Assembly (NCBI GenBank): GCA_963710135.1
Contig: CAVPYY010000003.1
Coordinates: 186,001 to 250,000 of the forward strand
Length of the DNA stretch: 64,000 nucleotides
Reading direction: 5' to 3'
Origin: SG8-30 sp963710135
Lineage (GTDB): Bacteria > Pseudomonadota > Gammaproteobacteria > Steroidobacterales > Steroidobacteraceae
In this document: piece after piece, positions 27,326 through 35,576 of the stretch
Numbering within the stretch: position 1 is the first letter of the stretch
Layout: every line of letters begins with the position of its first letter
Program-made: the position numbers and the translations under genes
The notes under the pieces: generated by a model
Seen by the model: the letters and a program-made list of their open reading frames with translations, nothing else
Databases searched by the model: none
What the model was told of the DNA's origin: nothing

Positions 27326-27381
27326 AAAGGTCGCGACTACGCCGGCAGGCGGCGACGAGCGGGGCACCACCCGACACAGCC

Positions 27382-27387
27382 TATAAT
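27382..27387 (+). promoter_or_regulatory. TATAAT -10 box directly before the tonB-like start
   Basis: A perfect TATAAT ends 5 bases before ATG 27393. If used, transcription would begin at or within the start codon, giving a leaderless message. No good -35 box is seen 17 bases upstream. Confidence 0.4.
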
Positions 27388-27392
27388 CGGAT

Positions 27393-28304
27393 ATGGCCGA
27401 CGCCGTGATCCGCACCGAGAAGACTTCCGTCGACGACCGACTGGTGGTCATGATCTTTCTCGCGGCGCTATTTCACCTGATCCTGATCCTCGGCATCACC
27501 TTCGCGCCGCCCGCGCCGCAGGGCAAAGGCGACGTGCCGACGCTCGAGGTGATGCTGGTCAGCGACGCCGTTCCGGAAACCCCCCGCAACGAGGATGCGC
27601 GCTATCTCGCGCAACGCACCCAGCAGGGCGCGGGCAACATGCTCGACGATTCGCGCTCGCAGATGCCGACCGCGTCCGACTCCCCGTTCGACCAGCCCGG
27701 TGACGCCGAGGAACTGACGGCCTCGGACCTCGAGTCGGGCGCCACGGCGACCGGGCAGCAGATCATGGCCTCGACTGGGGTCGCCCGCCGCCTCACCACG
27801 GAGTCCGAGAACCGTGCCGCGGCCGAGGCAGCCCAGGCCTTGCCACAGCGGGTGGCAGGAGTGGCAACCCTGCTCCCTTCCACCGAGGGTGATCCGGATC
27901 TGCGCCTGAAGGGACCGTTCCGGCGCGAGCTGTTGGTGACGGCCAGCACCCGGCAGTCCGACGTGGCCGTCTACCTCGACGCCTGGCGACGCCGGGTCGA
28001 GCGCGTCGGCACGCTCAATTTCCCGAATGAAGCGCGGCGCAGCGCCATGAGCGGCAATCCGGTGGTGGAAGTCGTGCTGGCGGCCGACGGCAGTCTCGCC
28101 CAGGTCAGCGTACGCAGGAGCAGCGGCCACCCGGAGCTCGATCGCGCGGCGATCGACACCCTGCGGCTCGCCAGTCCCTTCGAGCCTTTTTCGCAGGAGT
28201 TGGCGGCAAAACACGACGCGATCCGCTTCGCCTATGAGTGGCAGTTCGTCGCCGGCCAGTTGACCGGCTCCAGCGTCAGCGCGCCCGCCGACCCACAGCC
28301 GTGA
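27393..28304 (+). CDS. TonB family protein
   Basis: The protein has 303 residues with one N-terminal membrane helix (MIFLAALFHLILILGITFA, ~19-37). A long periplasmic linker follows, and a C-terminal TonB-type domain runs from ~195 (AYLDAWRRRVERVGTLNFP; VVLAADGSLAQVSVRRSSG). TonB proteins pass inner-membrane energy to receptors such as BtuB. The linker is Ala/Ser/Glu-rich rather than Pro-Lys-rich, so it is a variant. No exbB or exbD adjoins, and it heads the yqgE-ruvX-pyrB run. Whether it serves BtuB cannot be told. Confidence 0.78.
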   Translation: MADAVIRTEKTSVDDRLVVMIFLAALFHLILILGITFAPPAPQGKGDVPTLEVMLVSDAVPETPRNEDARYLAQRTQQGAGNMLDDSRSQMPTASDSPFDQPGDAEELTASDLESGATATGQQIMASTGVARRLTTESENRAAAEAAQALPQRVAGVATLLPSTEGDPDLRLKGPFRRELLVTASTRQSDVAVYLDAWRRRVERVGTLNFPNEARRSAMSGNPVVEVVLAADGSLAQVSVRRSSGHPELDRAAIDTLRLASPFEPFSQELAAKHDAIRFAYEWQFVAGQLTGSSVSAPADPQP

Positions 28305-28350
28305 ACCGCGAACCGCGTGCTTTGACCGCCGCCGCCGGCACGCGGATACT

Positions 28351-28923
28351 ATGTTGATGTCGGCCAATCCCTTCCTCACCAACCAGCTCCTGATCGCCAT
28401 GCCATCGCTGGCGGATCCGAATTTTTCGCAGACGGTCACCCTGGTCTGCGAGCACACCTCGCAGGGCGCACTCGGCCTGGTGCTGAACCGGCCGATGAAC
28501 ATGCGCCTCGGCGAGGTGCTGGACCAGCTCGCGATGCCCAGCCAGGCGCCCGCTTTCGTCGATCAGCCGGTGCTGCGCGGCGGGCCAGTGCAGACCGATC
28601 GCGGCTTCGTGCTGCATCCGCCGTCACCGCATCCCTGGGACTCGACGCTCGAGGTGTCCGAGACCCTGCACGTCACCACCTCGCGCGACGTGCTCGAATC
28701 GATCGCACAGGGCAAGGGGCCAAGTCGCGCGGCGATGGCCCTCGGCTATGCCGGCTGGGAGGCCGGGCAGCTCGAGGAAGAAATGCTGCAGAACTCATGG
28801 CTGACGGCACCCTGCGACGACGCCATCATCTTCGACGTGCCCTTCGAGCAGCGCTGGCAGGCGGCCGCACGGCTGCTCGGCGTGGATCTGGCGCGCCTGA
28901 GTCACCTCTCCGGCCACGCGTGA
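28351..28923 (+). CDS. YqgE/AlgH family protein (UPF0301)
   Basis: The 190-residue protein matches the YqgE/AlgH family: NQLLIAMPSLADPNFSQTV, ALGLVLNRPMN and VLRGGPVQTDRGFVLH. Biochemical function is not settled; the family was linked to alginate regulation in Pseudomonas. ATG 28357 (MSANPF) is an alternative start. It overlaps ruvX by GTGA, the usual neighbour order in gammaproteobacteria. Confidence 0.9.
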   Translation: MLMSANPFLTNQLLIAMPSLADPNFSQTVTLVCEHTSQGALGLVLNRPMNMRLGEVLDQLAMPSQAPAFVDQPVLRGGPVQTDRGFVLHPPSPHPWDSTLEVSETLHVTTSRDVLESIAQGKGPSRAAMALGYAGWEAGQLEEEMLQNSWLTAPCDDAIIFDVPFEQRWQAAARLLGVDLARLSHLSGHA

Positions 28924-29366
28924 ATCGCGCGTCCGGCGGCGCGGCGCCGACGGTCCTCGCCTTCGATTTCGGCCTGAAGCGCATCGGCGTCGCGGTCGGC
29001 AACGTGATCACGTCGACCGCGCAGCCCCTCCGCACGCTCACGGCGCGAGCCGGCCGGCCCGACTGGGCGGAGCTCACGGCATGCTTCGAGGAGTGGCATC
29101 CCGGAGTCGTGCTGGTCGGGGTTCCTTATAATATGGACGGCAGCAGCGGGGAGATTACCGGCCCGGCGCTGGCTTTCGCGGAGCAGGTGCGCGAGCGCTT
29201 CGCGGTGGCCGTCGAGACCGTCGATGAACGTCTCTCGTCGCGCGAGGCCGAGGCGACGCTGCGGCAGCGCCGCAGCTTGGGCACGCTCAAGCGACGGGTC
29301 CGCCACGAGGACGTCGACAGTGAGGCGGCCTGCGTGCTGCTGAGGCAGTGGTTGAACGCGCGCTGA
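28920..29366 (+). CDS. ruvX: Holliday junction resolvase-like protein RuvX (YqgF)
   Basis: The 148-residue RNase H-fold protein opens with LAFDFGLKRIGVAVGN. It continues with VVLVGVPYNMDGSSGEI and VDERLSSREAEATLR, and the acidic HEDVDSEAACVLL lies near the end. The family acts in pre-16S rRNA 5' end maturation and was first proposed as a resolvase. GTG start overlaps the yqgE stop. Its 3' end leads into pyrB with 32 bases between. Confidence 0.92.
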   Translation: MNRASGGAAPTVLAFDFGLKRIGVAVGNVITSTAQPLRTLTARAGRPDWAELTACFEEWHPGVVLVGVPYNMDGSSGEITGPALAFAEQVRERFAVAVETVDERLSSREAEATLRQRRSLGTLKRRVRHEDVDSEAACVLLRQWLNAR

Positions 29367-29398
29367 TCTGGCCGCAGGCCAGCAAAGGAACCTTGAGC

Positions 29399-30364
29399 AT
29401 GCAGCCCTTCGCACAACTCGACGACAACGGGCGCCTTCGACACCTGCTGACATTGCGCAACCTCGACGGGGACCTGTTGCGCGAGTTGCTCGACCGGGCC
29501 CAGCACTTCCTGGTCCGGCCCGGCGAAGTCGCGCCGCACCTGCGTGAGCTGCAGGGGCTGACGATTGCCAATCTGTTCACCGAGCCTTCGACGCGAACGC
29601 GGGCGTCGTTTGAGCTGGCAGCCAGGCGGCTCGGCGCGGACGTGCTCAACCTCGACGTCATGCTGTCCTCGCGCGCCAAGGGCGAGTCGATGCTCGACAC
29701 CATCTATACGCTGCAGGCGATGCAGGTCGACATGTTCGTCATCCGCGACGCCCAACAGGGAGTCTGCCAGTACGTCGCCGAGCACGTGGACGAGCACGTC
29801 AGCGTGGTGTCGGGCGGCGAGGCCCACCTGTCGCACCCCACCCAGGGCCTGCTGGATGCGTTGACCATCCACCAGTACAAGGGCGGATTCCGGGATCTGG
29901 TGGTCGCCGTTGTCGGCGACATCATGCATTCGCGGGTGGCCCGATCCGCCTGGCACGCGCTGACCACGCTCGGCGTCGGCGAATTCCGGCTGGTCGCGCC
30001 GGACGAGCTGATGCCGGGCAAGGACGAATTCACGGGCGCGAAACGCTATTCCTCGTTCGATGACGGCATCGACCACGCGGACGTCGTGATGATGCTGCGT
30101 ATCCAGAACGAGCGCATGGAGCACGCCCGCCTGCCGGACTCGGTGGAGTACTACGAGCGTTACGGGCTGACCGCCGAGCGCCTGAAGCGCGCCCGGCCGG
30201 AGGCCATCGTCATGCATCCCGGCCCGATGAACCGCGGCGTCGAGATCGCCTCGGAAGTCGCCGACGGCCCGCAGTCCGTGATCCGCCAGCAGGTCGCGAA
30301 CGGCGTGGCCATGCGGATGGCGGTGCTCGCCCATCTGGCTGAGGCCCGGCGGAGCCGCGCTTGA
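29399..30364 (+). CDS. pyrB: Aspartate carbamoyltransferase catalytic chain PyrB
   Basis: The 321-residue enzyme makes carbamoyl-aspartate, the first committed pyrimidine intermediate. The carbamoyl phosphate loop FTEPSTRTRASFELAARRLG lies near residue 58. SSRAKGESMLDT follows, and VMHPGPMNRGVEIAS lies near residue 275. I start at ATG 29399 with AAAGGAA upstream; GTG 29348 is in frame but would run inside ruvX. No pyrI or inactive pyrC lies next to it; a pyrK-like gene follows with a 4-base overlap. Confidence 0.94.
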   Translation: MQPFAQLDDNGRLRHLLTLRNLDGDLLRELLDRAQHFLVRPGEVAPHLRELQGLTIANLFTEPSTRTRASFELAARRLGADVLNLDVMLSSRAKGESMLDTIYTLQAMQVDMFVIRDAQQGVCQYVAEHVDEHVSVVSGGEAHLSHPTQGLLDALTIHQYKGGFRDLVVAVVGDIMHSRVARSAWHALTTLGVGEFRLVAPDELMPGKDEFTGAKRYSSFDDGIDHADVVMMLRIQNERMEHARLPDSVEYYERYGLTAERLKRARPEAIVMHPGPMNRGVEIASEVADGPQSVIRQQVANGVAMRMAVLAHLAEARRSRA

Positions 30365-31278
30365 GCGACGCCGCCCGTCCGCATCGCGGCACGCTGTTCG
30401 TCGAGGATGCCGAAGTCATTGCGCAGGAGGCGCACGCGGCCGGGCAGTACGTCGTGCGACTGCGCGCCCCGAAGTGCGCGGCGGCGGCCACGCCGGGCAG
30501 CTTCGCGCACGTCACCTGCGGCCCCGACATCCCGATGCGCCGGCCGCTGTCGATCATGCGGGCGAACGCGCGCGAGGGCTGGATCGACATCCTCTACAAG
30601 ACCCTCGGCCACGGCCTGTCGGCGCTGGCCACCCGGCGGCCCGGTGAGCGGGTGTCCTGCCTGGGACCGATCGGACGGGGCTTCGTGCCGCGCCCGGAGA
30701 GGCCGCGCACGCTGCTGATCGGCGGCGGAGTCGGAATTCCGCCCATGGTCTTCCTGGCCGAAACCCTCGCAGCCGAGCCGCAGCAGGGCTGGCGACCGCT
30801 GGTGCTGATGGGCTCGGAAGTGCCGTTCCCCTTCCACCTGCGCCCCTCGACCATCCTCGTGCCCGGCATCCCCAATGGAGTCATCGCCTGCATGCCGCTG
30901 CTGGAAGGCTGGGGCGTGCCGAGCCGGTTGGCCAGTCTTGCCGGCTTCGCCGGCTGCTACGATGGCTACGTCACCCAGCTGGCGGCCGACTGGCTCGCCA
31001 GCCTGGAGCAGGCGGCACTCGCCGAGGTGGAGATCTTCGCCTGCGGGCCGACCCCCATGCTGGAAGCCTGCGCAGCAGTCGCGCGCCGCTTCGGCCTGCC
31101 CTGCCAGGTGTCGTTGGAGGAGTACATGGCCTGCGCCGTAGGCGGATGCGCCGGCTGCACCGTGCTGGTGAACACGGCCGACGGCCCCGCAATGAAACGT
31201 GTCTGCGTGGACGGCCCCGTGTTCGACGCCGCCGCCGTCTTTCCGGAGGGGTCAGACGCCACTCGGGTACCACTCTGA
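30361..31278 (+). CDS. PyrK-like dihydroorotate dehydrogenase electron-transfer subunit
   Basis: The 305-residue protein has an FAD-binding barrel (PMRRPLSIMRA near residue 60), an NAD-binding part with LLIGGGVGIPPMVFLAE, and a C-terminal 2Fe-2S site CAVGGCAGCTVLV followed by KRVCVDGPVF. This is the PyrK layout, which couples dihydroorotate oxidation to NAD+. The start is TTG 30361 overlapping the pyrB stop. The last ten codons (EGSDATRVPL) and the stop come from the inverted-repeat element at 31245, so the natural C-terminus may have been altered. No pyrD is in the window. Confidence 0.82.
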   Translation: MSDAARPHRGTLFVEDAEVIAQEAHAAGQYVVRLRAPKCAAAATPGSFAHVTCGPDIPMRRPLSIMRANAREGWIDILYKTLGHGLSALATRRPGERVSCLGPIGRGFVPRPERPRTLLIGGGVGIPPMVFLAETLAAEPQQGWRPLVLMGSEVPFPFHLRPSTILVPGIPNGVIACMPLLEGWGVPSRLASLAGFAGCYDGYVTQLAADWLASLEQAALAEVEIFACGPTPMLEACAAVARRFGLPCQVSLEEYMACAVGGCAGCTVLVNTADGPAMKRVCVDGPVFDAAAVFPEGSDATRVPL

Positions 31279-31388
31279 CCCCTTGGGGCGCCGAATCCCT
31301 GAAGAAATAGCCGTTTTGAGAAGCCCGCGGGGCCAGAGCAGTGCCCGGGTGGTACACGACTGGTACCCGAGTGGCGTCTGACCCCTCC
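31245..31388. mobile_element. 144-bp element with perfect 28-bp inverted ends
   Basis: The sequence from GGAGGGGTCAGACGCC to GGGTACCA (31245-31272) recurs as an exact reverse complement at 31361-31388. Inside, CTCTGACCCC near 31273 pairs with GGGGCCAGAG near 31329. The element has no coding capacity. It spans the whole gap between two convergent genes, giving the pyrK-like gene its last codons and touching the stop of the ATPase gene at 31388. It resembles a paired REP (BIME) or a miniature element; no target duplication is visible. Confidence 0.65.
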
Positions 31389-32524
31389 TAGCCGAAGTTG
31401 ATGCGCGCCTCGAGGTTGGTGCGCGAGTCGGCGTTGGTCAGTGCCTCTTCCAGGTCGATCTTCTTGTCCTTGTAGAGCTTCAGCAGCGCGGTGTCGAAGT
31501 TCTGCATGCCGTTCTCGGTCGTCTTGAGCATCGCTTCCTTGACGCCGATGACGTCGCCCTTCTTGATCAGGTCCTGCATGTGCGGGGTGTTCAGCATCAC
31601 CTCCACGGCCGCGTGGCGCTGCCCGCGGCGTCCCTTGACCAGGCGCTGCGAAACGATCGCCCGCAGGTACTGGGAAAGGTCCAGGAATATCTGGTTGTGC
31701 TGGTCCTTGGGAAACATGTTGATGATGCGATCCAGCGTTTCCGCGGCGTTGTTCGCGTGCAGCGTGGCGAGCACCAGGTGACCGGTGCCGGAAAGCGCCA
31801 GCGCCGCGTCCATGGTCTCGCGGTCGCGGATCTCGCCGATGAGAATGACGTCCGGCGCCGCCCGCATGGCGACCCGCAGCGCGCGGCTGAACGAGCGCGT
31901 GTCCAGCCCCACCTCGCGCTGGTTGACGATCGACTTCTTGTTGGCGTGCAGGTACTCGATGGGATCCTCGATGGTGAGGATGTGATCGGCCATCGTCTCG
32001 TTGCGGGTATTGATCATCGCCGCCAGCGTGGTCGACTTGCCCGAGCCGGTCGCACCCACCATCAGCAGCAAGCCGCGCTTCAGCGTCGCCAGGTCCTTGA
32101 GCGTCTCCGGCAGGCCGAGGTTCTCGAGCCGCGGCGTGTCCACGCTGATGTAGCGCAGCACCATCGCGGGATAGCCGCGCTGGTAGAACACCGCCGCGCG
32201 GTAACGCCCGAGGCCCGGCTCCGAGATCGCGAAGTCCACCTCCAGCTCGCGCATGAAGTGCTCGAGCTGCTCGGCGCTCATCAGCCCGAAGGCGATGCGC
32301 TTCACTGCCTCGGCGGACAGCACCTGCTTGTTGACCGAGTGCATGACGCCCTCGATCTTGATCTTCACCGGCGCATTCGAGGTGAAGAACAGGTCCGACG
32401 CGCGCTTCTCGGCCATCAGCCGCAAGAGCGGCTTGATGTTGACCGGGCCAGGTTCGGATTCGCCGAGCAGGGCGACCTCCGCAGTGGCCTGCGGGTCAGT
32501 AGACGGTGCCCTCATTTGACTCAT
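31388..32524 (-). CDS. PilT/PilU-family ATPase (third paralogue)
   Basis: The 378-residue secretion-type ATPase has an intact Walker A (GATGSGKSTTLAAM), Asp box region (LTIEDPIEYLHANKKS), Walker B (PDVILIGEIRDRETM) and His box (GHLVLATLHANN). It drives or modulates pilus retraction as a hexamer on the inner membrane. It is more like PilU than PilT, lacking the AIRNLIRE motif. The N-terminus overlaps the 3' end of the upstream ATPase gene by 29 bases. A third copy beside pilT and pilU is uncommon. Confidence 0.85.
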   Translation of the reverse strand: MSQMRAPSTDPQATAEVALLGESEPGPVNIKPLLRLMAEKRASDLFFTSNAPVKIKIEGVMHSVNKQVLSAEAVKRIAFGLMSAEQLEHFMRELEVDFAISEPGLGRYRAAVFYQRGYPAMVLRYISVDTPRLENLGLPETLKDLATLKRGLLLMVGATGSGKSTTLAAMINTRNETMADHILTIEDPIEYLHANKKSIVNQREVGLDTRSFSRALRVAMRAAPDVILIGEIRDRETMDAALALSGTGHLVLATLHANNAAETLDRIINMFPKDQHNQIFLDLSQYLRAIVSQRLVKGRRGQRHAAVEVMLNTPHMQDLIKKGDVIGVKEAMLKTTENGMQNFDTALLKLYKDKKIDLEEALTNADSRTNLEARINFG

Positions 32525-33656
32525 CGACGATCCTCAGGGAACTGGATGCTTCCGCCTGCAGGCGGTCTTCACGCTTGCTCTCGAGCTTCACCCGCAGGCG
32601 CAACTCGTTCTTGGAGTCGGCGTTGCGCAGCGCCTCCTCGTAGGAAATCTGGCCGCGCTCATACAGGTCGAACAGCGCCTGGTCGAAGGTCTTCATGCCG
32701 AGGCGATTGGACCTGGACATGACCTCCTTGATCTTGGCGACCTCGCCGCGGAAGATCAGGTCCGAGACCAGCGGCGTGCCGATCAGGATTTCCATCGCGG
32801 CAATACGCCCCTCGGCGCCGTCGCGGGGGATCAGCCGCTGCGAAACCAGCGCCCGGATATTCAGCGACAGGTCCATCAGCAGCTGTTCGCGCTTGTCTTC
32901 CGGGAAGAAGTTGATCATGCGGTCCAGCGCCTGGTTGGAGCTGTTGGCATGCAGCGTCGCCAGCACGAGATGGCCCGTCTCGGCGAACTGGATGCCGTAC
33001 TCCATGGTGTCGCGGTCGCGGATCTCGCCGATCATGATTACGTCCGGCGCCTGGCGCAGCGTGTTCTTCAGCGCCGTGTGCCAGCTGTCGGTGTCCACCC
33101 CGACCTCTCGGTGGGTGACCACGCAGCCGCGGTGGTCGTGCACGTACTCGACCGGATCCTCGATGGTGACGATGTGACCGCGGGTCTTCTCGTTGCGGTA
33201 GCCGACCATCGACGCCAGCGTCGTAGACTTGCCCGACCCGGTCGCGCCCACCACGATCACCAGCCCGCGCTTGGACATCACGATGTCCTTGAGAATCGGC
33301 GGCAGTTCCAGGTCCTCGATGCGCGGGATCTTGGAGTTGATCATGCGGATCACGCAGCCGGTGTGACCCTGCTGCACGAAAGCGCTGACGCGGAAACGGC
33401 CGATGCCCGGCGGCGCGATCGCGAAGTTCGCCTCCTTGGTGGCGTCGAATTCGCGCGTCTGGCGATCGTTCATGATCGCGCGGACCAGCGTCGCGGACTG
33501 CTCCGGCGTCAGTGACTTGTCGGTCTGCGGAGCAATCTCGCCGTCCACCTTGATGGCGGGCGGGAAGCCTGCGGTGATGAAGATGTCCGAACCCTTGCGC
33601 TCGACCATGCGGCGCAGCAGGTCCTGCATCAACTTGATTCCCTGGTCCCGATCCAT
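32496..33656 (-). CDS. pilU: Pilus retraction ATPase PilU
   Basis: The 386-residue protein has GSDIFITAGFPPAIKVDGE near residue 24, Walker A GATGSGKSTTLASM, TIEDPVEYVHDHRG, Walker B PDVIMIGEIRDRDTM and His box GHLVLATLHANSSNQ. These fit PilU, the partner that helps PilT under load. Its C-terminal tail after ~345 is charged and variable. It lies 26 bases downstream of pilT in the same transcript. Confidence 0.88.
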   Translation of the reverse strand: MDRDQGIKLMQDLLRRMVERKGSDIFITAGFPPAIKVDGEIAPQTDKSLTPEQSATLVRAIMNDRQTREFDATKEANFAIAPPGIGRFRVSAFVQQGHTGCVIRMINSKIPRIEDLELPPILKDIVMSKRGLVIVVGATGSGKSTTLASMVGYRNEKTRGHIVTIEDPVEYVHDHRGCVVTHREVGVDTDSWHTALKNTLRQAPDVIMIGEIRDRDTMEYGIQFAETGHLVLATLHANSSNQALDRMINFFPEDKREQLLMDLSLNIRALVSQRLIPRDGAEGRIAAMEILIGTPLVSDLIFRGEVAKIKEVMSRSNRLGMKTFDQALFDLYERGQISYEEALRNADSKNELRLRVKLESKREDRLQAEASSSLRIVDESNEGTVY

Positions 33657-33682
33657 TGCTGCCTCCGCCGCGGCCTGAGCCG

Positions 33683-34723
33683 TCAGATCGCGTCCTTGTT
33701 CGAAGCCTTATAGCGCGCTTCTTCCTTCGAAATCAGGCCCTTGGTCACCATTTCCTGCAGACACTGGTCGAGTGTCTGCATTCCCTGCGAAACGCCGGTC
33801 TGGATCGACGAGTACATCTGGGCGATCTTGTTCTCGCGGATCAGGTTACGGATGGCCGGGGTGGCGATCATGATCTCGTGCGCGGCGACACGGCCGCCGC
33901 CATTGCGCTTGAGGAGCGTCTGCGAGATCACCGCGCGCAGCGACTCCGACAGCATCGCGCGCACCATCTCCTTTTCCTGGGCCGGGAACACGTCGACCAC
34001 GCGGTCGACGGTCTTGGCCGCCGAACTCGTATGCAGCGTGCCGAATACCAGGTGGCCGGTTTCCGCCGCGGTCAGCGCGAGCCGGATGGTCTCCAGGTCG
34101 CGCAACTCGCCGACCAGCACCACGTCCGGATCCTCGCGCAGTGCGGAGCGAAGCGCCTCGGAGAAGCCGATCGTATCGCGGTGGACCTCGCGCTGGTTCA
34201 CCAGGCTGCGCTTGGACTCGTGCACGAACTCGATCGGGTCCTCGATGGTGATGATGTGATCCGGCCGGTTTACGTTGACGTAGTCGACCATGCCGGCCAG
34301 TGTCGTGGACTTGCCGGAACCGGTCGGCCCGGTCACCAGCACCATGCCGCGCGGCAGCATGCACAGGTCCTTGAAGACCTTCGGGGCATTCAGGTCGTCG
34401 AGCGTCAGGATATTGGAAGGAATGCTGCGGAACACCGCGCCGGCGCCGCGATTCTGGTTGAAAGCATTGACGCGAAAGCGCGCGAGCTTGGGAATCTCGA
34501 ACGAAAAGTCCGTCTCGAAGAATTCCTCGTACGCCTTGCGCTGCTTGTCGTTCATGATGTCATACACCATGCTGTGCACTTCCTTGTGCGTCAGCGGTGG
34601 CATGTTGACACGCTTCATGTCGCCGTCCACGCGAATCATCGGTGGAACACCGGCGGACAGATGCAGGTCCGAAGCCTTGTTCTTGACGGCGAAAGCCAAG
34701 AGTTGTGCGATATCGACGGCCAT
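33683..34723 (-). CDS. pilT: Pilus retraction ATPase PilT
   Basis: The 346-residue hexameric ATPase depolymerises type IV pili. It shows KASDLHLSAGVPPMIRVDGD, Walker A GPTGSGKSTTLAGM, IITIEDPIEFVHESKRS, Walker B PDVVLVGELRDLETI and the PilT-specific AIRNLIRENKIAQMYSSIQ. GGAG 6 bases before ATG 34723 supports this start over TTG 34726. The gene is divergent from yggS. Confidence 0.95.
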   Translation of the reverse strand: MAVDIAQLLAFAVKNKASDLHLSAGVPPMIRVDGDMKRVNMPPLTHKEVHSMVYDIMNDKQRKAYEEFFETDFSFEIPKLARFRVNAFNQNRGAGAVFRSIPSNILTLDDLNAPKVFKDLCMLPRGMVLVTGPTGSGKSTTLAGMVDYVNVNRPDHIITIEDPIEFVHESKRSLVNQREVHRDTIGFSEALRSALREDPDVVLVGELRDLETIRLALTAAETGHLVFGTLHTSSAAKTVDRVVDVFPAQEKEMVRAMLSESLRAVISQTLLKRNGGGRVAAHEIMIATPAIRNLIRENKIAQMYSSIQTGVSQGMQTLDQCLQEMVTKGLISKEEARYKASNKDAI

Positions 34724-34856
34724 CAATACTCCCTGGCGCTATGGTTCGCGCTAACCCGGGACAGCCGGTCAGTGTCGGTCGAGAGCCGCGCCAAGCCCGG
34801 CCCGTCGCGACACGCCAGCGTCCGACGAAGTATAGTCCGCGGCCCCGGCATCCAAT

Positions 34857-35576
34857 ATGTTAACCGTTCCTCAGAATCCCGCTTCCAGGCTGGAACAAGT
34901 GCGCCAGCGCGTCGCCCAGGCGGCGCGGGATGCCGGCCGCCGGCCGGCGGACGTCACCCTGATCGGGGTCAGCAAGACCCAGCCCGCCGCCCGGATCCGC
35001 GCCGTCGCCGACGAGGGGCTGCGTGATTTCGGGGAGAACTATCTGCAGGAAGCGATCGACAAGATCGAGTTACTCGATGACCCGGCCCTGGTCTGGCATT
35101 TCATCGGTGCGCTGCAGAGCAACAAGACCCGCCCGGTCGCCGAACGCTTCCATTGGGTGCATACGGTCGATCGCGAGAAGATCGCGCGTCGCCTGTCCGA
35201 GCAGCGACCGCACCACGCCCCGCCGCTGCAGGTCTGCCTGCAGGTGCAGCTCGGCGGGGAGGCGACCAAGGCCGGTGTCACGCCGGCGCAGCTCGATGGG
35301 CTAGCCGCCGCGGTGGCCGGCCTGCCGCGCCTGGCGCTGCGCGGCCTGATGTGCATTCCGCCGGAGGAGACCGAGCCGGCGCGCCAGCGTCACTGGTTCG
35401 ATGAACTGCGCCGGCTCAAGGAGCAGCTGAATTCGGCCGGCCACCAGCTCGACGTGCTGTCGATGGGCATGAGCGGGGACTTCGAGCAGGCGATTGCCGC
35501 CGGCGCCACGCACGTCCGGGTCGGCACGGCGATTTTCGGCCCCCGTCCCGCCGCCTCGTTACAATCCGGCTCATGA
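34857..35576 (+). CDS. YggS family pyridoxal phosphate homeostasis protein
   Basis: The 239-residue single-barrel PLP-binding protein has the PLP lysine in VTLIGVSKTQPAARI near residue 39. FGENYLQEAIDKIE, WHFIGALQSNKTRP and LSMGMSGDFEQAIAAGATHV complete the family pattern. It buffers cellular PLP and affects amino acid metabolism. It overlaps proC by ATGA, the usual gammaproteobacterial order. Confidence 0.93.
   Translation: MLTVPQNPASRLEQVRQRVAQAARDAGRRPADVTLIGVSKTQPAARIRAVADEGLRDFGENYLQEAIDKIELLDDPALVWHFIGALQSNKTRPVAERFHWVHTVDREKIARRLSEQRPHHAPPLQVCLQVQLGGEATKAGVTPAQLDGLAAAVAGLPRLALRGLMCIPPEETEPARQRHWFDELRRLKEQLNSAGHQLDVLSMGMSGDFEQAIAAGATHVRVGTAIFGPRPAASLQSGS

Noticed and set aside
27109..27327. 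Small protein sharing a peptide with a frame at 53364-53822
   Set aside because: The shared peptide is only the translation of the 114-bp repeat; no RBS or protein-like feature supports coding.
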